From: Eurosta solidaginis
Lineage: Eukaryota; Arthropoda; Insecta; Diptera; Tephritidae
Assembly: GCF_040869045.1 (NCBI RefSeq)
Contig: NC_090324.1
Coordinates: forward strand, 189,718,028 to 189,782,027
Direction: 5' to 3'
Length of the DNA stretch: 64,000 nt
Of this stretch, positions 1-9,368 are shown in pieces. Each line of letters starts with the position of its first letter. Within the stretch, counting starts at the first letter, position 1. The position numbers and the translations under genes were made by a program. The notes under the pieces were generated by a model, which searched no databases, was not told the DNA's origin, and saw only the letters and a program-made list of their open reading frames with translations.

Positions 1-546
1 ACGTCGCCACTCTGGGGGTAAGTGACGGGTGACTACGCCTGGGTTGAGGAAGGCCAGGACGCAATTGCTGTTGTGGCCCTGGGACTGGTCGTCCTTGGGC
101 AAACATTTGGGTACCCGGATGATTTGGGTTTGCGACCTGGCAACATGACGCGATGAATGCCGTCGGGGGCTTGCCGTCGCGGAGACCAGAACATCTAGGA
201 AAGTGGCACCACCCAAGGCAGGAGCTGCATTGGGCGGATGTCGCAAACATATATATTCTGTGCTGGCAAACGGTGCAAACAGAGGTAGGGACTAAGAGTC
301 TGTTTCCCTGACCTACACGATTGCTGTCGGAAAAGAGGGGGGGGGGGGGGAGAAGACGGGGGCAGGGGTTGTTGCTCAGCATTGCTTCCGACTCTACTAC
401 GGAGATTGTAGTTATGAGTGGTAGCAGCTGTTTGAGTTGTTGGCGCCGTGGAGCGCGAGCAGCAGCGGGTACTTGTTGTGGCTTGCTGAGCAGCGGGGCT
501 GCTGGAAGGTAGTGGGGGGCGCTTAGACGTAGATTACGGGACGCCC
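1..546. other. Unassigned sequence with a poly-G run
   Basis: I recognise no gene or repeat family here. An uninterrupted run of 14 G lies at 337-350. Short open frames exist on both strands, but they have low-complexity composition and no recognisable domain. It adjoins a LINE 5'-end fragment at 547, so it may be further 5' untranslated sequence of a related element, but I could not align it to the other LINE copies by eye. Confidence 0.4.
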
Positions 547-904
547 TTGGGCGTGAACAGCAAGGAGCCACAAAAGATTTATAAAAGTTACGTGGACGTC
601 GGGTTTTGGGATCAAGCCCAGAACAACCTGTCCGATGCAACCATCTCTTACACGAGACACACTGAACAGAGTATGACCGTCCTAAAAAGATTCTTTTCCG
701 GCAGATGCAGCAAAACCATTTCTCAGGACCGGGGTCAGGAGACGGACCCGGATTGGTTTCGATACCTTCCCGGAGCAAGAGAATATGGAGCAGTCCTGCT
801 CCAAGGAGCTGCTGGGAAGATGACAATTTGTGGGAGGGACGCAACAAATTAAATGGGGTTACACTGAAATAACAGTCCTTGGTCGGGAAAAATCCCGAGT
901 CGCT
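547..904 (+). mobile_element. LINE 5'-region fragment, inverted relative to the other copies
   Basis: The plus strand here resembles the reverse complement of 17400-17640 and 24370-24610, the 5' region of the minus-strand LINEs below. The match is strongest at about 765-885, including the block ATTTGTGGGAGGGACGCAAC. Homology stops at about 904, where BEL gag begins abruptly. Similarity is lower than between LINE-A and LINE-B, so this looks like a separate, older or related copy in opposite orientation. No intact ORF is supported. Confidence 0.6.
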
Positions 905-1832
905 CCGGAAAGCGACCCCTTACTGGTATTTGAGAAACATTACGTAACATTATTGGAAATGTTTGCCTGCCTCTGCTGGGCCTGGGCCGAAGTGCTAGCA
1001 ATGTTATCATTGTGGTGTGACGTTGAATTCCTACTCGCAGATCTTCGTGCAACTGTCTGAATATGTAGGAGCGTGTGATGGCGTAGGTGGCAAGTGCTGC
1101 AGTTATATATGCTGGTGCACCTAGATACAGTATGTCCTGAGGATAAACAGTTGACACAACTATTAGAAGTTTTAATGAAGTTTAATCTTTCAAGGGGCGT
1201 TTGGTTACGGAACCTCTGATAATTTATAAGTTTGTGCTGATTTGAATTGCACATCCAAACCTTGGCTACGCTTGTTTGAAAGGCGCCAAGCTTTCTGGGC
1301 AGAGAATCGCTAGAAGGTCTACCATTATTCTGCTTCGGGGCTGTGGCATTGTTGATACCTATTATGCCCAAAACAATTTCCAGTGTCTGGAATCGATTGG
1401 ATACAAATTTGTCCATGTCTTCCCAATTAGAAATTCCAGCTTTGTTCTCGACTGTCTGTTCCCAGAGCACCAAAGAGCTTTCTGGCAGCTTAGTCGAGCA
1501 CAAGTAAGTTAGAATCGCATCCCAGTTTGCGATGTCGATCTTATGTGTTTTTAGTGACGCGATACAATTATTAATCTCGCGTTGCAGCTTTTTAATTGAA
1601 GTACCACACTCATGTGTGATTGACTCTAAATTGAATAAAATCTTTAACTGAGTATTGATCAGGATACGTTTGTTTTCGTACCTGTCAGTCAGATTTTTCC
1701 AGGCAGTTTCGAAGCCGCCATTTGTGACTTCTCATTTCTGGACAATTTCCTTCGCTTCCCCCTGTGTCTTTTCGTTGAGGTAATATAAACGCTCAACATT
1801 AGTAAGATCACTATTATTAATATAAATTGCAG
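905..1832 (-). pseudogene. BEL/Pao retrotransposon gag fragment (BEL-A)
   Basis: Read on the minus strand, this encodes a BEL/Pao-type Gag. A DUF1759-like region (around the residues LPESSLVLWEQTVE) is followed by a zinc knuckle, CVNCLSSGHTVSRC, and a second Cys/His cluster of the CxxC...HHTLLH form seen in BEL/Pao Gag. An in-frame TGA near 1733 separates the N-terminal part and is shared with BEL-B. The fragment is cut at 905, where it meets an inverted LINE 5' end, so the protease and pol are absent. Around 1530 it lacks the small deletions seen in BEL-B, so neither copy is simply the parent of the other. Identification is from motifs; assignment to BEL/Pao is fairly secure. Confidence 0.8.
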
Positions 1833-1940
1833 TAAGGTTAGGGTAGGTTGAACTGGCCGGTCCATGAGGACCTCACATAGACTGATTGAGTCCGTAGTGT
1901 TACCAGAAGTTTGTTTTAACGACCAAACTGAAAAACCCTA

Positions 1941-2289
1941 TCAAAAACCAGGACCTATGTTATAAAATAACTCCGTCCTCTGGGCAAATACTAGAAGCTT
2001 CCTAGGGCTTAAGCCACTTGCTGCTTCTAGATCTGACAGCTGTATCACTCCTAATAGCTGGAGTCTTAGCCTGGCAAGTGCAGGGCACGAGCACAGAACG
2101 TGCTCGATCGCTTCCTCCTCCAACCTTCCTACATCTGCTATCACTGACCAAGCCTAATTTAAATGCATGTGACGCCAGAAGGCAATGTCCAGTCAGAATA
2201 CCCGTCATGAGTCTACAGTCCTCTCTTTTTAATGATAGAAGCAACTGTGTTAGTCTATGGTTTTAAGACCTACATATAATCTTCGACAC
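1941..2289 (-). pseudogene. LINE-A ORF2 C-terminus (Cys/His region)
   Basis: The minus strand encodes the C-terminal tail of the LINE ORF2 protein, with LKREDCRLMTGILTGHC followed by a Cys-rich segment and EEAIEHVLCSCPALARL. The order C...EHVL..CP is typical of the C-terminal zinc-finger-like region of I/R1/jockey-group ORF2 proteins. Relative to LINE-B it carries a small deletion near 2125 that shifts the frame inside the Cys cluster. The upstream RNase H part lies on the other side of the Penelope insertion, from 4191. Confidence 0.7.
2278..2289. repeat. Target-site duplication, left copy (Penelope insertion)
   Basis: AATCTTCGACAC here is repeated exactly at 4179-4190. LINE-B has the sequence once, uninterrupted, at 20267-20278, which gives an unfilled reference site and proves that 2290-4178 is an insertion. 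Confidence 0.93.
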
Positions 2290-2350
2290 AATTATTTCTT
2301 CAAGCTGGCTCTAGGTCAATAAATTAAACAAGTTGTTGTTGTTTTTGTTC

Positions 2351-2390
2351 CAATATATTTCGATCTCCAACGGAGATCGTCATCGGGGAC
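2351..2390 (-). ncRNA. Hammerhead-ribozyme-like motif in Penelope 3' region (left arm)
   Basis: The minus strand reads GATGA, then a perfect hairpin (GATCTCC / GGAGATC with a GTT loop), then GAAA. That is the order of the hammerhead core CUGANGA, stem II, GAAA. The base before GATGA is C where the canonical core has U, and one extra C lies before the stem, so this would be a variant. Small variant hammerheads are known to be associated with Penelope-like elements. Self-cleavage is not shown. Confidence 0.4.
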
Positions 2391-2506
2391 TACAATAATA
2401 AATAAATAAACACTTTATTTTACACAATTTATCACAGACAAATTTATATATATGTATGTATAAACATATTAGCATTACTGCAAACATACATACATGAGTT
2501 CAGATG

Positions 2507-3151
2507 TTAGGTGGGCAGCGTCTGTTCGAGATGCTGTTGTTGAACTGATTTTCGCGAGTCAAGTAAGTGGCGGTAGATGTGTGCACACATTTCAGAGTCT
2601 TTCTTGTAGTTCAATCTTTTGTTCTCGTCCGTGTCTATTATGTGGAGCATCTCCAAAGTAAAGCGTTTGTTGTAATGCTGTTCTTGCTGTAGTATGCTCA
2701 CAGCGTCAAAGTCTGGTTTATGTCCGCTCTCCGCACAGTGGGCCGCAAGTGCTGTTTTATGTGTATTGCTTGATTGTAAACATTTGATGTCAGATCGGTG
2801 CCCTGCTATTCTTGTTTTTAACTTATTTTTCGTTGTGCCAACATATTCTTTCGCACAAATGTTATCTCCGTCTCCTGCACATGGTATCTTGTATACAATA
2901 TTGTTTTTCTCCATCGTTTCTAATTTACTTTTCATATTCTTGAAAAATATTTGGTTTGTGTACGCCGGTTTGTGTGCAATTCCGATTCTTTCTTTATCAT
3001 AAATATTTGAGCATTGTAATCTTTCGGAAAAGCCAGGTATATATATAATAGATTTATATGTGATCGGTTTTTTACCTTCGATTTTTGATTTGGTACCCTT
3101 ATGATGCGTGTTTATCAACCTACGTATTACCCCGGGCGGGAAATCGTTCAT
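2507..3151 (-). pseudogene. Penelope-like protein C-terminus with GIY-YIG endonuclease (left arm)
   Basis: This 214-residue open frame is the C-terminal part of a Penelope-like polyprotein. Residues 85-105 show the GIY-YIG layout (NIVYKIPC, then KEYVGTTKNKL), followed by a basic TRIAGHR segment and a downstream Glu in RFTLEMLHI (about residue 167). The Cys residues between the GIY and YIG parts are typical of Penelope endonucleases. The RT domain that should precede it is missing because this copy is 5'-truncated at 3160, so it cannot be a complete autonomous protein. Confidence 0.85.
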
Positions 3152-3162
3152 CTTGAGAATGT

Positions 3163-3926
3163 CTAAACATCCGAAAAGTATGATTTTTAATACAGCGAAA
3201 AATTTTATCCGGCGAGTTTTAGATACTAGTGATTCAATTTTTCACGCTGAGAATAAAAAACGTATCGAGCACATTCTCAAGATGAACGATTTCCCGCCCG
3301 GGGTAATACGTAGGTTGATAAACACGCATCATAAGGGTACCAAATCAAAAATCGAAGGTAAAAAACCGATCACATATAAATCTATTATATATATACCTGG
3401 CTTTTCCGAAAGATTACAATGCTCAAATATTTATGATAAAGAAAGAATCGGAATTGCACACAAACCGGCGTACACAAACCAAATATTTTTCAAGAATATG
3501 AAAAGTAAATTAGAAACGATGGAGAAAAACAATATTGTATACAAGATACCATGTGCAGGAGACGGAGATAACATTTGTGCGAAAGAATATGTTGGCACAA
3601 CGAAAAATAAGTTAAAAACAAGAATAGCAGGGCACCGATCTGACATCAAATGTTTACAATCAAGCAATACACATAAAACAGCACTTGCGGCCCACTGTGC
3701 GGAGAGCGGACATAAACCAGACTTTGACGCTGTGAGCATACTACAGCAAGAACAGCATTACAACAAACGCTTTACTTTGGAGATGCTCCACATAATAGAC
3801 ACGGACGAGAACAAAAGATTGAACTACAAGAAAGACTCTGAAATGTGTGCACACATCTACCGCCACTTACTTGACTCGCGAAAATCAGTTCAACAACAGC
3901 ATCTCGAACAGACGCTGCCCACCTAA
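3163..3926 (+). pseudogene. Penelope-like protein C-terminus with GIY-YIG endonuclease (right arm)
   Basis: It has the same GIY-YIG C-terminus as the left arm and is apparently identical over 214 residues. Upstream coding (SKHPKSMIFNTAKNFIRRVL) corresponds to the end of the Penelope RT/linker. The frame stays open back to 3108, but those first residues come from antisense of the left arm, so the homologous part starts at about 3163. The stop at 3924-3926 is followed by a 3' region with ATAAAT-rich sequence and the hammerhead-like motif at 4041. The RT core is absent. Confidence 0.85.
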
Positions 3927-4040
3927 CATCTGAACTCATGTATGTATGTTTGCAGTAATGCTAATATGTTTATACATACATATATATAAATTTGTCTGTG
4001 ATAAATTGTGTAAAATAAAGTGTTTATTTATTTATTATTG

Positions 4041-4083
4041 CAGTCCCCGATGACGATCTCCGTTGGAGATCGAAATATATTGG
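4041..4083 (+). ncRNA. Hammerhead-ribozyme-like motif in Penelope 3' region (right arm)
   Basis: Plus-strand counterpart of the motif at 2351-2390, with the same GATGA, seven-base-pair hairpin and GAAA. It lies about 120 bp after the stop codon. One upstream base differs from the left arm, outside the core (GCAGTCCCC against GTAGTCCCC). Confidence 0.4.
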
Positions 4084-4178
4084 AACAAAAACAACAACAA
4101 CTTGTTTAATTTATTGACCTAGAGCCAGCTTGAAGAAATAATTGTTAAATTTAAAGGTCGTCAAAAATCAAAATTTGT

Positions 4179-4190
4179 AATCTTCGACAC
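4179..4190. repeat. Target-site duplication, right copy (Penelope insertion)
   Basis: Exact repeat of 2278-2289. LINE-A sequence resumes immediately after it. Confidence 0.93.
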
Positions 4191-5000
4191 TTTACAGCCC
4201 CACGCTTGAACCCACGGCTTTCCCGCTTGGTCGATCATGTGCAACTCTCGCATTCGCTTAATTTCGCCCAATCCAATTGGGACGTCTACGGAGCAAGCTT
4301 CAAGGGATGCGCCCTTCTTAGCTAGTTCGTCCGCTTTTTCATTCCCATCTATTCCCATATGCCCTGGGACCCAATATAGATGTATGCTTCACCCTGTCCC
4401 GATTCTTTCCAGGGACTGCTTACACTCTAACATGCATTTAGATGCTGTGCTATGCGAGATTATTGCCTTAATTGCTGCTTGACTGTCAATATAAAAGTTA
4501 ACACGGTTGCAGCTTAAGCTATTCTGTTCCTACTGCCTTGGTTACGGCTACTATTTCCGCTTGGAAAACGCTACAGTAATCCGGCATCCTGTTGGATCTT
4601 CTTATTTCCGGATCAGAACAGTACACCGCAGGCCCTACTCCTTCCACTACCTCGTCCGCCATTTGAGCACCCTTGCACCAACCGTCCACCTCTATTGTGG
4701 CCTTAAGATCGCCCTCGAGCGAATCAGGTAGTCTGTTCGTCTTGTGATTGATGACGCTATACTACTATGGCCGTACGATCGGCGCTCAAGTTGCCCCGAG
4801 GCACCGAGCCTGGTTGCATTTGTTAAAGCTATGTTCTTTGCTACCAGGTCTACAGGTGGAATGTGCGGAATGGCATACAGTGCAACCGTCGGGGTTGTTT
4901 TCAGGGCTCCCGTAATGCTAAGCATTGATAGTCTGCAAACCCCTCTAATTTTTTGAGGTATATTGTTTTTGTGTGGCTTTCCACCAAACAAGAACTCCAT
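4191..5000 (-). pseudogene. LINE-A ORF2 connection and RNase H domain
   Basis: The minus strand continues ORF2 beyond the RT. From 5000 comes a connection segment (MEFLFGGKPHKN...). It is followed by an RNase H domain with recognisable blocks: a first acidic block near 4690, FQAEIVAVTKAV near 4560, and the C-terminal GIDGNEKADELAKKGA at 4358-4311. Several frame changes and stops break it, notably near 4520. RNase H inside ORF2 supports the I/R1/LOA-type affiliation. The RNase H C-terminus is followed directly by the Penelope insertion. Confidence 0.75.
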
Positions 5001-5015
5001 AGTATAGAATAGGGC

Positions 5016-6334
5016 TTACAATCGCTGTAAAAACCCAATGAGAAATAGAGGGCGATAAGCATAGCACATACACTCGAGCATTCTTTTATATGCATAAAGT
5101 GCCGTTGAAGCCTTCCTCACCCTCTCCTCCACGTTGAGCTTCCATGACAGCTTACTGTCTAGGATGATTCCTAGATATTTTGCGCAAGGTTTTTCCTGTA
5201 GGGTCACCCCTCCTAACTTAGGCCTGATCCAATTTGGGACCTTGTACCTCTTTGCACTCAAGACCATTTCCGTCTTCTCCGCGTTGACTTTCAACCCGAT
5301 ATTTGATGCCCAGGTATAAATAACCCGAAGCGCCCGCTCCATCAAAGAGCTAATCGTTGGAAGGCACTTTCCACTTATGACAAATGCAACTTCATCTGCG
5401 TGAGCCGTAAATTTTACGGGGCCCTCATCTAATCGCCTGAGCAGTTGGTTGATGACCAGCGTCCACAGCAAAGGTGATAGCACCCCTCGTTGCGGCGTGG
5501 CTCTGCCCACTGATTTCGTGGCCTCGTACAGTCCATATTGTGATGTAATATTCCTGCAACTTAACATGCAGCCGATCCATTTCCTTATGGCTGGATGTAC
5601 TTAATGTAATTAAGACCATCCAAAACCGCTCATTTAGAAATATTATTGAAAGCCCCGGCAATGTCTAAGAAGATTCCTAGAGAATATTCCTTATATTCCA
5701 GGGCTTTCTCTATGCTTATTACCACCCTATGCAATGCGGTGTCTACCGACTTGCCTTTGGTGTATGTATGTTGTGTTGTGGAGAACAGCTTTTTTTCCAC
5801 GTTAGACTTTATGTACACATCTGTCAGCCACTCAAAGGCTTTGAGCAGAAATTATGTTAAGCTAATTGGCCTATAGTCTTTGGGATACACGTGATCGATC
5901 TTCCCAGCCTTTGGTAGGAAATTTACAAGAGTAGTTCTCCAAGAGTGCGGTACATGATTCAGTCTTATGCACCCATCGAATATTATTTTAAACCATTCCA
6001 CGACCGCTCTACTTGAAACTTGTAGCATGGCCGGGAATATACCATCTGGACCCGGCGATTTAAACTTAGAAAACGACTTCACAGCCCATTTGATCTTGGT
6101 ATCGGTCACCAAGCCCGGCGTTACCCGTTCCGTGATCGAAGTGTGAGTGCTGTCTGCTGGCTCTTCTAAACCATCTCCCGATGGGAAATGTGTATCGAGA
6201 AGCACCTCAAGGGACTCCTCACTATTACGTGACCATTCCCCGTTCTCTTTCTTTATCAGTCCCTGGACTATGTTTCCTTTTGCTAGGACTTTTTTCAACA
6301 GTGCTGTTTGGCTGGAGCACTCTCGTCCCGACAC
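5016..6334 (-). pseudogene. LINE-A ORF2 reverse transcriptase domain
   Basis: RT motifs appear in order on the minus strand, spread over three frames. FKSPGPDGIFPAML and PKDYRPISLT lie at 6334-5852; the first catalytic-Asp block FLDIAGAFNNIS at 5818-5630; TPQRGVLSPLLW, the second catalytic block AHADEVAF and YLGIILDSKLSWK at 5567-5016. In the catalytic box the second acidic residue is Glu, where LINE-B retains Asp-Asp. The RT is broken by frameshifts near 5850 and 5600 and is not expected to be active. Confidence 0.85.
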
Positions 6335-7297
6335 GCTACGCTTTCCGCGGTTTTTGATAGCTTAAACCTTTCTTTTACCTGTCTTATTAGGATACTCAGC
6401 TCATTGCTCCGCCATGGCGGCTTTGCTTTTCCTCTGAATCTTCTTAGAGGGCAAGCTTTGTTATATGCAGTTATAAGCATTCTTGTTAGGAATTCATTAG
6501 ACTCCTCCAGTTCTTTCACATTGGCAACCTCTTTGGGTTGTCCCAGTTTCGTTTCTACTTGTTTCTGGAATTTAGTCCAGTTTGTTGACCTAGGGTTTCT
6601 AAAGGTTCCTCCCTTCTCTACCCTCTTTAGGGGGATGCTGAAGCTGATATTCGCCTGGTCGGAGAAGCATGGTCTATCAAGAACCATCCAATCATACCTT
6701 GATATATTACGCTCGGAGCTCAATGTAATATCCAGAACATTGCTGGATGTTGGACCAATGTATGTAGGGACATTTCCCCTGTTGGCTATCTGCAAATTGG
6801 TTTGCAGGATGTAACAAAATAGAAATTCGCCTCTCTCGTTCGTATCTGCTCCTCCCCTCGCATTGTGGTACGCATTTGCATCTGCGCCTATGACCAACCG
6901 CCCTTTGCGCCCTTCCTTCTGTACTATCCTTTTGCACTCCATCGGTGGAACCTCCGCAGCTTGGGCCATGTAGCAGAATGTAGCAAAATGCCAGGATAAA
7001 TGCCTGCTTATTCTTTTGCTCAACGGCCACCGCTACGACATCCTCAGTGGTGTAATTAGGCAGCATATATGAATGCAGCTGTTTTCTTACCATTACTACA
7101 GCTCGCACCCGTCCTTCCGTTTGCGCGTAGTAAACGCCAAACGGGCGTGCGCTAAGCCCAGAAACCTTTCCTCCCGATGAGAGTCACGGCTCCTGGATCA
7201 GCGCCACGTCAAACGAACCCTCCTCAAGGGTTAGGAAGAGTTCCCTCGACGCCACTTTACTGTGTTGGAGATTTATCTGTAGGACTCGCAGCGCCAT
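6295..7297 (-). pseudogene. LINE-A ORF2 N-terminus, apurinic-type endonuclease
   Basis: ORF2 appears to start at the ATG at 7295-7297, overlapping the end of ORF1 by about 40 bp, as in LINE-B. The endonuclease shows LIQEP, then an in-frame TGA at 7194-7196 where the family normally has Trp. It continues with RLVIGADANAYHN, NRGNVPTYIG, NVLDITLSS and FSDQANISF. The final motif is usually SDH, and both LINE copies here have SDQ. About 25 bp not present in LINE-B near 6975 also shift the frame. This domain would nick target DNA in an active element. Confidence 0.8.
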
Positions 7298-7951
7298 TAG
7301 GCTGTTTGTCCCCCTCCAGCACCTTCGTCTTGATGTCGTCGTCCTCCCCTTGCCCTTTTGGTTTAGAGTATTCGAGGCCCCTTTCAGCCTCTCGTGACTA
7401 TTGTGCCGGGTGTTCCTCTGTGTGAGTCACAGCACCATTTAGCGGTTGGTCCTCTTCTAGCATGTTCGTGGTGACGTCGGGGACCTCCACCTGCTTTTCA
7501 GGTCCTTTTCTACTTTGCCCACCTCTAGCGTGTTAGGGTTTTTATCCTCGGGGCTTCTTTTCCTGAGTCGCATGTAAATTTTGCCAGTGCCAAAGAACAT
7601 TTTGCCAAGCTACGTGTACAAAATATCCTCCGCCTGCTTGTTTATTTGGAAGATGTAGAACTGACCATCCTCGGTAGGCCGAGATACAGTAAGTACCATT
7701 CAATTCTGTGTCGGTATTTTCGGATTCTGATTCTGCAGAAGTCGTAGTGTATCCTCCGTCTTCATCACGCATGGTATCCATACCTTAACTTTTGATACCG
7801 TGGGGATTTGCACTTTATCCACGACCTCAAACAGCGCGTTCGTGCCTTGCCTTTGGAGGTTTGGAACCACTTCCTCCAGCCACCGCAAGCTCGCGATGTT
7901 GTCGCACGCTATCATCTTCACACCATTATACCATCCCCCCGAATAAAAGGT
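7257..7951 (-). pseudogene. LINE-A ORF1, DUF4780 domain (C-terminal part)
   Basis: The minus strand encodes VKMIACDNIASLRWLEEVV and WIP, then QFYIFQINKQAEDI: the DUF4780 pattern found in ORF1 proteins of insect LINEs, presumed to serve as the RNA-binding/nucleocapsid-like protein. The gypsy element at 7952 splits the gene; the N-terminal part continues from 17048. In-frame TGA near 7701 (Trp in LINE-B) and TAG near 7610 (Gln in LINE-B) break it. A stop at 7257-7259 ends the acidic, Pro-rich C-terminus. Confidence 0.75.
7948..7951. repeat. Target-site duplication AGGT, left copy (gypsy-1)
   Basis: AGGT before the left LTR is repeated at 17048-17051 after the right LTR. LINE-B carries an unfilled site at about 24024-24027 (AAGT in this copy). 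Four bp is usual for Ty3/gypsy elements. Confidence 0.85.
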
Positions 7952-9076
7952 TGTAACGAAGCTTTTCCTTGCCCCGGTGCTTCTTCAGTAACTGCTGGGG
8001 TATACTCGCCGTGTCCAAGTTTCGTTTACAATGAATTTGTATTTCGGGGCGCCTTGCAAATCGTTTTCATATAAATTCACTTTATTGGTAAATTCCCTAA
8101 ACTATAATACAAAATGTATAAAATGTGTATCTATAATTCACTTAATTTCATTGCTTGCTTTATAATTCGTGATGGGCTAGTGGTCCCTCGTGTCCCGTTA
8201 GGAACGTTCTGTTAGGGCGCCGTACTGGTCGCCGTCTAGGTATGTGTGAATGTGTCTCGGTGACGCCTTGCGCCGGCGTGTTCCTATTATGGTTAGTGGC
8301 AGTGCTAAGCCTGCTGCGGCCAGCGTTGTATGCCTGCGTATCTCTGCTGCGGCCAACGTCGTATGTACGCGTAGTTCTGCTGCTGCCAACGTCGTGCGTA
8401 TTCGTGGCTCTGCCAGCGTCGTATTTATGGGTGGCTCTGCTGCCAACGTCGTGTGTATGCGTGACTCTGCTGTGGCCAACGTCGTATATTTGCGTAGCTC
8501 TGCTGCGGCCAACGTCATATGTAAGCGTGACCCTGCTCTGGCCAACGTTGTATGCGTAACTCTGCTGGCGTCGTGTGTATGCGTGACTCTGTGGAGGGCG
8601 TTTGCTTGCGAGGGAGCAAGCGTGATCTAAAGCGTTGTAGAGCGGTCAAAACCTGCTTACCCACAATCTTCAGTCCACGACTTTCTCCTATGAAACGCAC
8701 TGGCTTGCAATGGTCAAAACCGATATGCCTTCCAGAGCGCTCCAATAGTAGCTCCGGTCGCAACCACAACCGCGTGCTGACTGACTCCTGTCTTCTCGTG
8801 TTGCCCTTTTTATAGCCAATGCTCTTGATGTTGCTAGCATAGTTCGTTGCGTTGCCATGGTTACGGTGTTGCTGTGGCGTGTTGCGGCAACTTGTTGCGC
8901 TAGTGATGTTTCTGACACTTGTTTGTGTCCCGTGTTGTGTTGGCAATGTTGCTAATCGTGTTTTTATGATGTTTCAGAGACTTGTTTGTATCTCGTGTTG
9001 TCTGTGGTACTGCTCCTGTGTTATGGGGTGGTGGTTTTGTGTGGGCCAAATTAATGGATTATATTTGGTCCTCACA
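7952..9076 (-). repeat. gypsy-1 3' LTR (left), 1,125 bp
   Basis: It matches 15591-17047 apart from scattered substitutions and two large indels. It starts TGTAACGAAG at 7952 and ends CCTCACA at 9076 in plus orientation. It lacks a 356-bp segment present in the other LTR (16231-16586) and has about 24 extra bp near 8785. It contains an internal minisatellite (8300-8590). Confidence 0.9.
8300..8590. repeat. Minisatellite inside gypsy-1 LTR (left)
   Basis: About eight to nine imperfect copies of a roughly 33-bp unit built around CTGCTGCGGCCAACGTCGTA. It creates long open frames in several phases that are not genes. The same array recurs at 15939-16230 in the other LTR. Confidence 0.8.
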
Positions 9077-9107
9077 CCCACCCCCCCCCCCCCCCCCCCC
9101 CCCCCCC
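9077..9107 (-). other. gypsy-1 polypurine tract with 27-base homopolymer
   Basis: Immediately inside the 3' LTR the plus strand is CCCA followed by 27 C (9081-9107). On the element's sense strand this is a G-rich polypurine tract abutting the LTR start TGTGAGG, the correct place for a plus-strand primer. The run length is likely unstable in vivo and in sequencing. Confidence 0.75.
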
Positions 9108-9368
9108 ACTTCGGCGATTTAAACCCCCGTGTCTGCTACTTGGATCGTTACCTTCCTTCTGTTCATCGTGATTTTGTACCTATCGGTTCGGAATTTCACC
9201 CGGGGGTTGCAGCTCCCTTCGGCGATGTCGGTGAACAACTCTCGTACTTTGTTTGCCACCTCCGGGAATTGTTCTAGCGCTGGGCCCTCTGCATCCTCAG
9301 CGAGTATTATTGTTCGGCCGTATTCCGGTCCCTCCGCTGGGTTTGAACCGGGTTCTGCCTGCGGCGGG

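Larger units (their letters stand above)
2290..4178. mobile_element. Penelope-like element pair in inverted (palindromic) arrangement
   Basis: A 1,889-bp insertion consists of two 5'-truncated copies of a Penelope-like element, joined head to head. The left copy (2290-3160) reads on the minus strand and the right copy (3161-4178) on the plus strand. The arms are near-identical over about 870 bp and flank a unique segment of about 110 bp (3161-3270) present only in the right copy. The right copy also extends about 35 bp further at its 3' end. Exact 12-bp target duplications bound the insertion. Inverted partial copies are a known signature of Penelope-like elements. Confidence 0.9.
1833..7951 (-). 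mobile_element. LINE-A, 3' part (RNase H-bearing non-LTR element)
   Basis: This is the ORF1-C-terminus-to-3'-end part of a non-LTR retrotransposon on the minus strand. Gene order is ORF1 (DUF4780), then ORF2 with apurinic-type endonuclease, RT, RNase H and a C-terminal Cys/His region. Its 3' end (low coordinate) is an AACCTAACCTAACC-type tail abutting BEL gag. A Penelope-like pair (2290-4178) interrupts it, and a gypsy element inserted after 7951; the 5' remainder resumes at 17048. An RNase H domain in ORF2 points to the I/R1/LOA group rather than jockey proper. Clade placement is tentative. Excluding insertions the element is about 5.9 kb, matching LINE-B. Confidence 0.85.

Noticed and set aside
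1833..1850. Telomeric-type AACCT repeat at the LINE 3' ends
   Set aside because: Only two to three units, identical in both LINE copies at the element's 3' terminus; it is the LINE tail, not a telomere remnant.
3108..3162. N-terminal extension of the right Penelope frame (MFINLRITPGG...)
   Set aside because: These codons are antisense of the left arm, created by the inverted junction; homology to Penelope proteins starts at about 3163.
8198..8630. Open frames on both strands in the gypsy-1 LTR minisatellite (also 15837-16287)
   Set aside because: A GC-rich repeat opens several frames at once; residues are low complexity and the region is an LTR.
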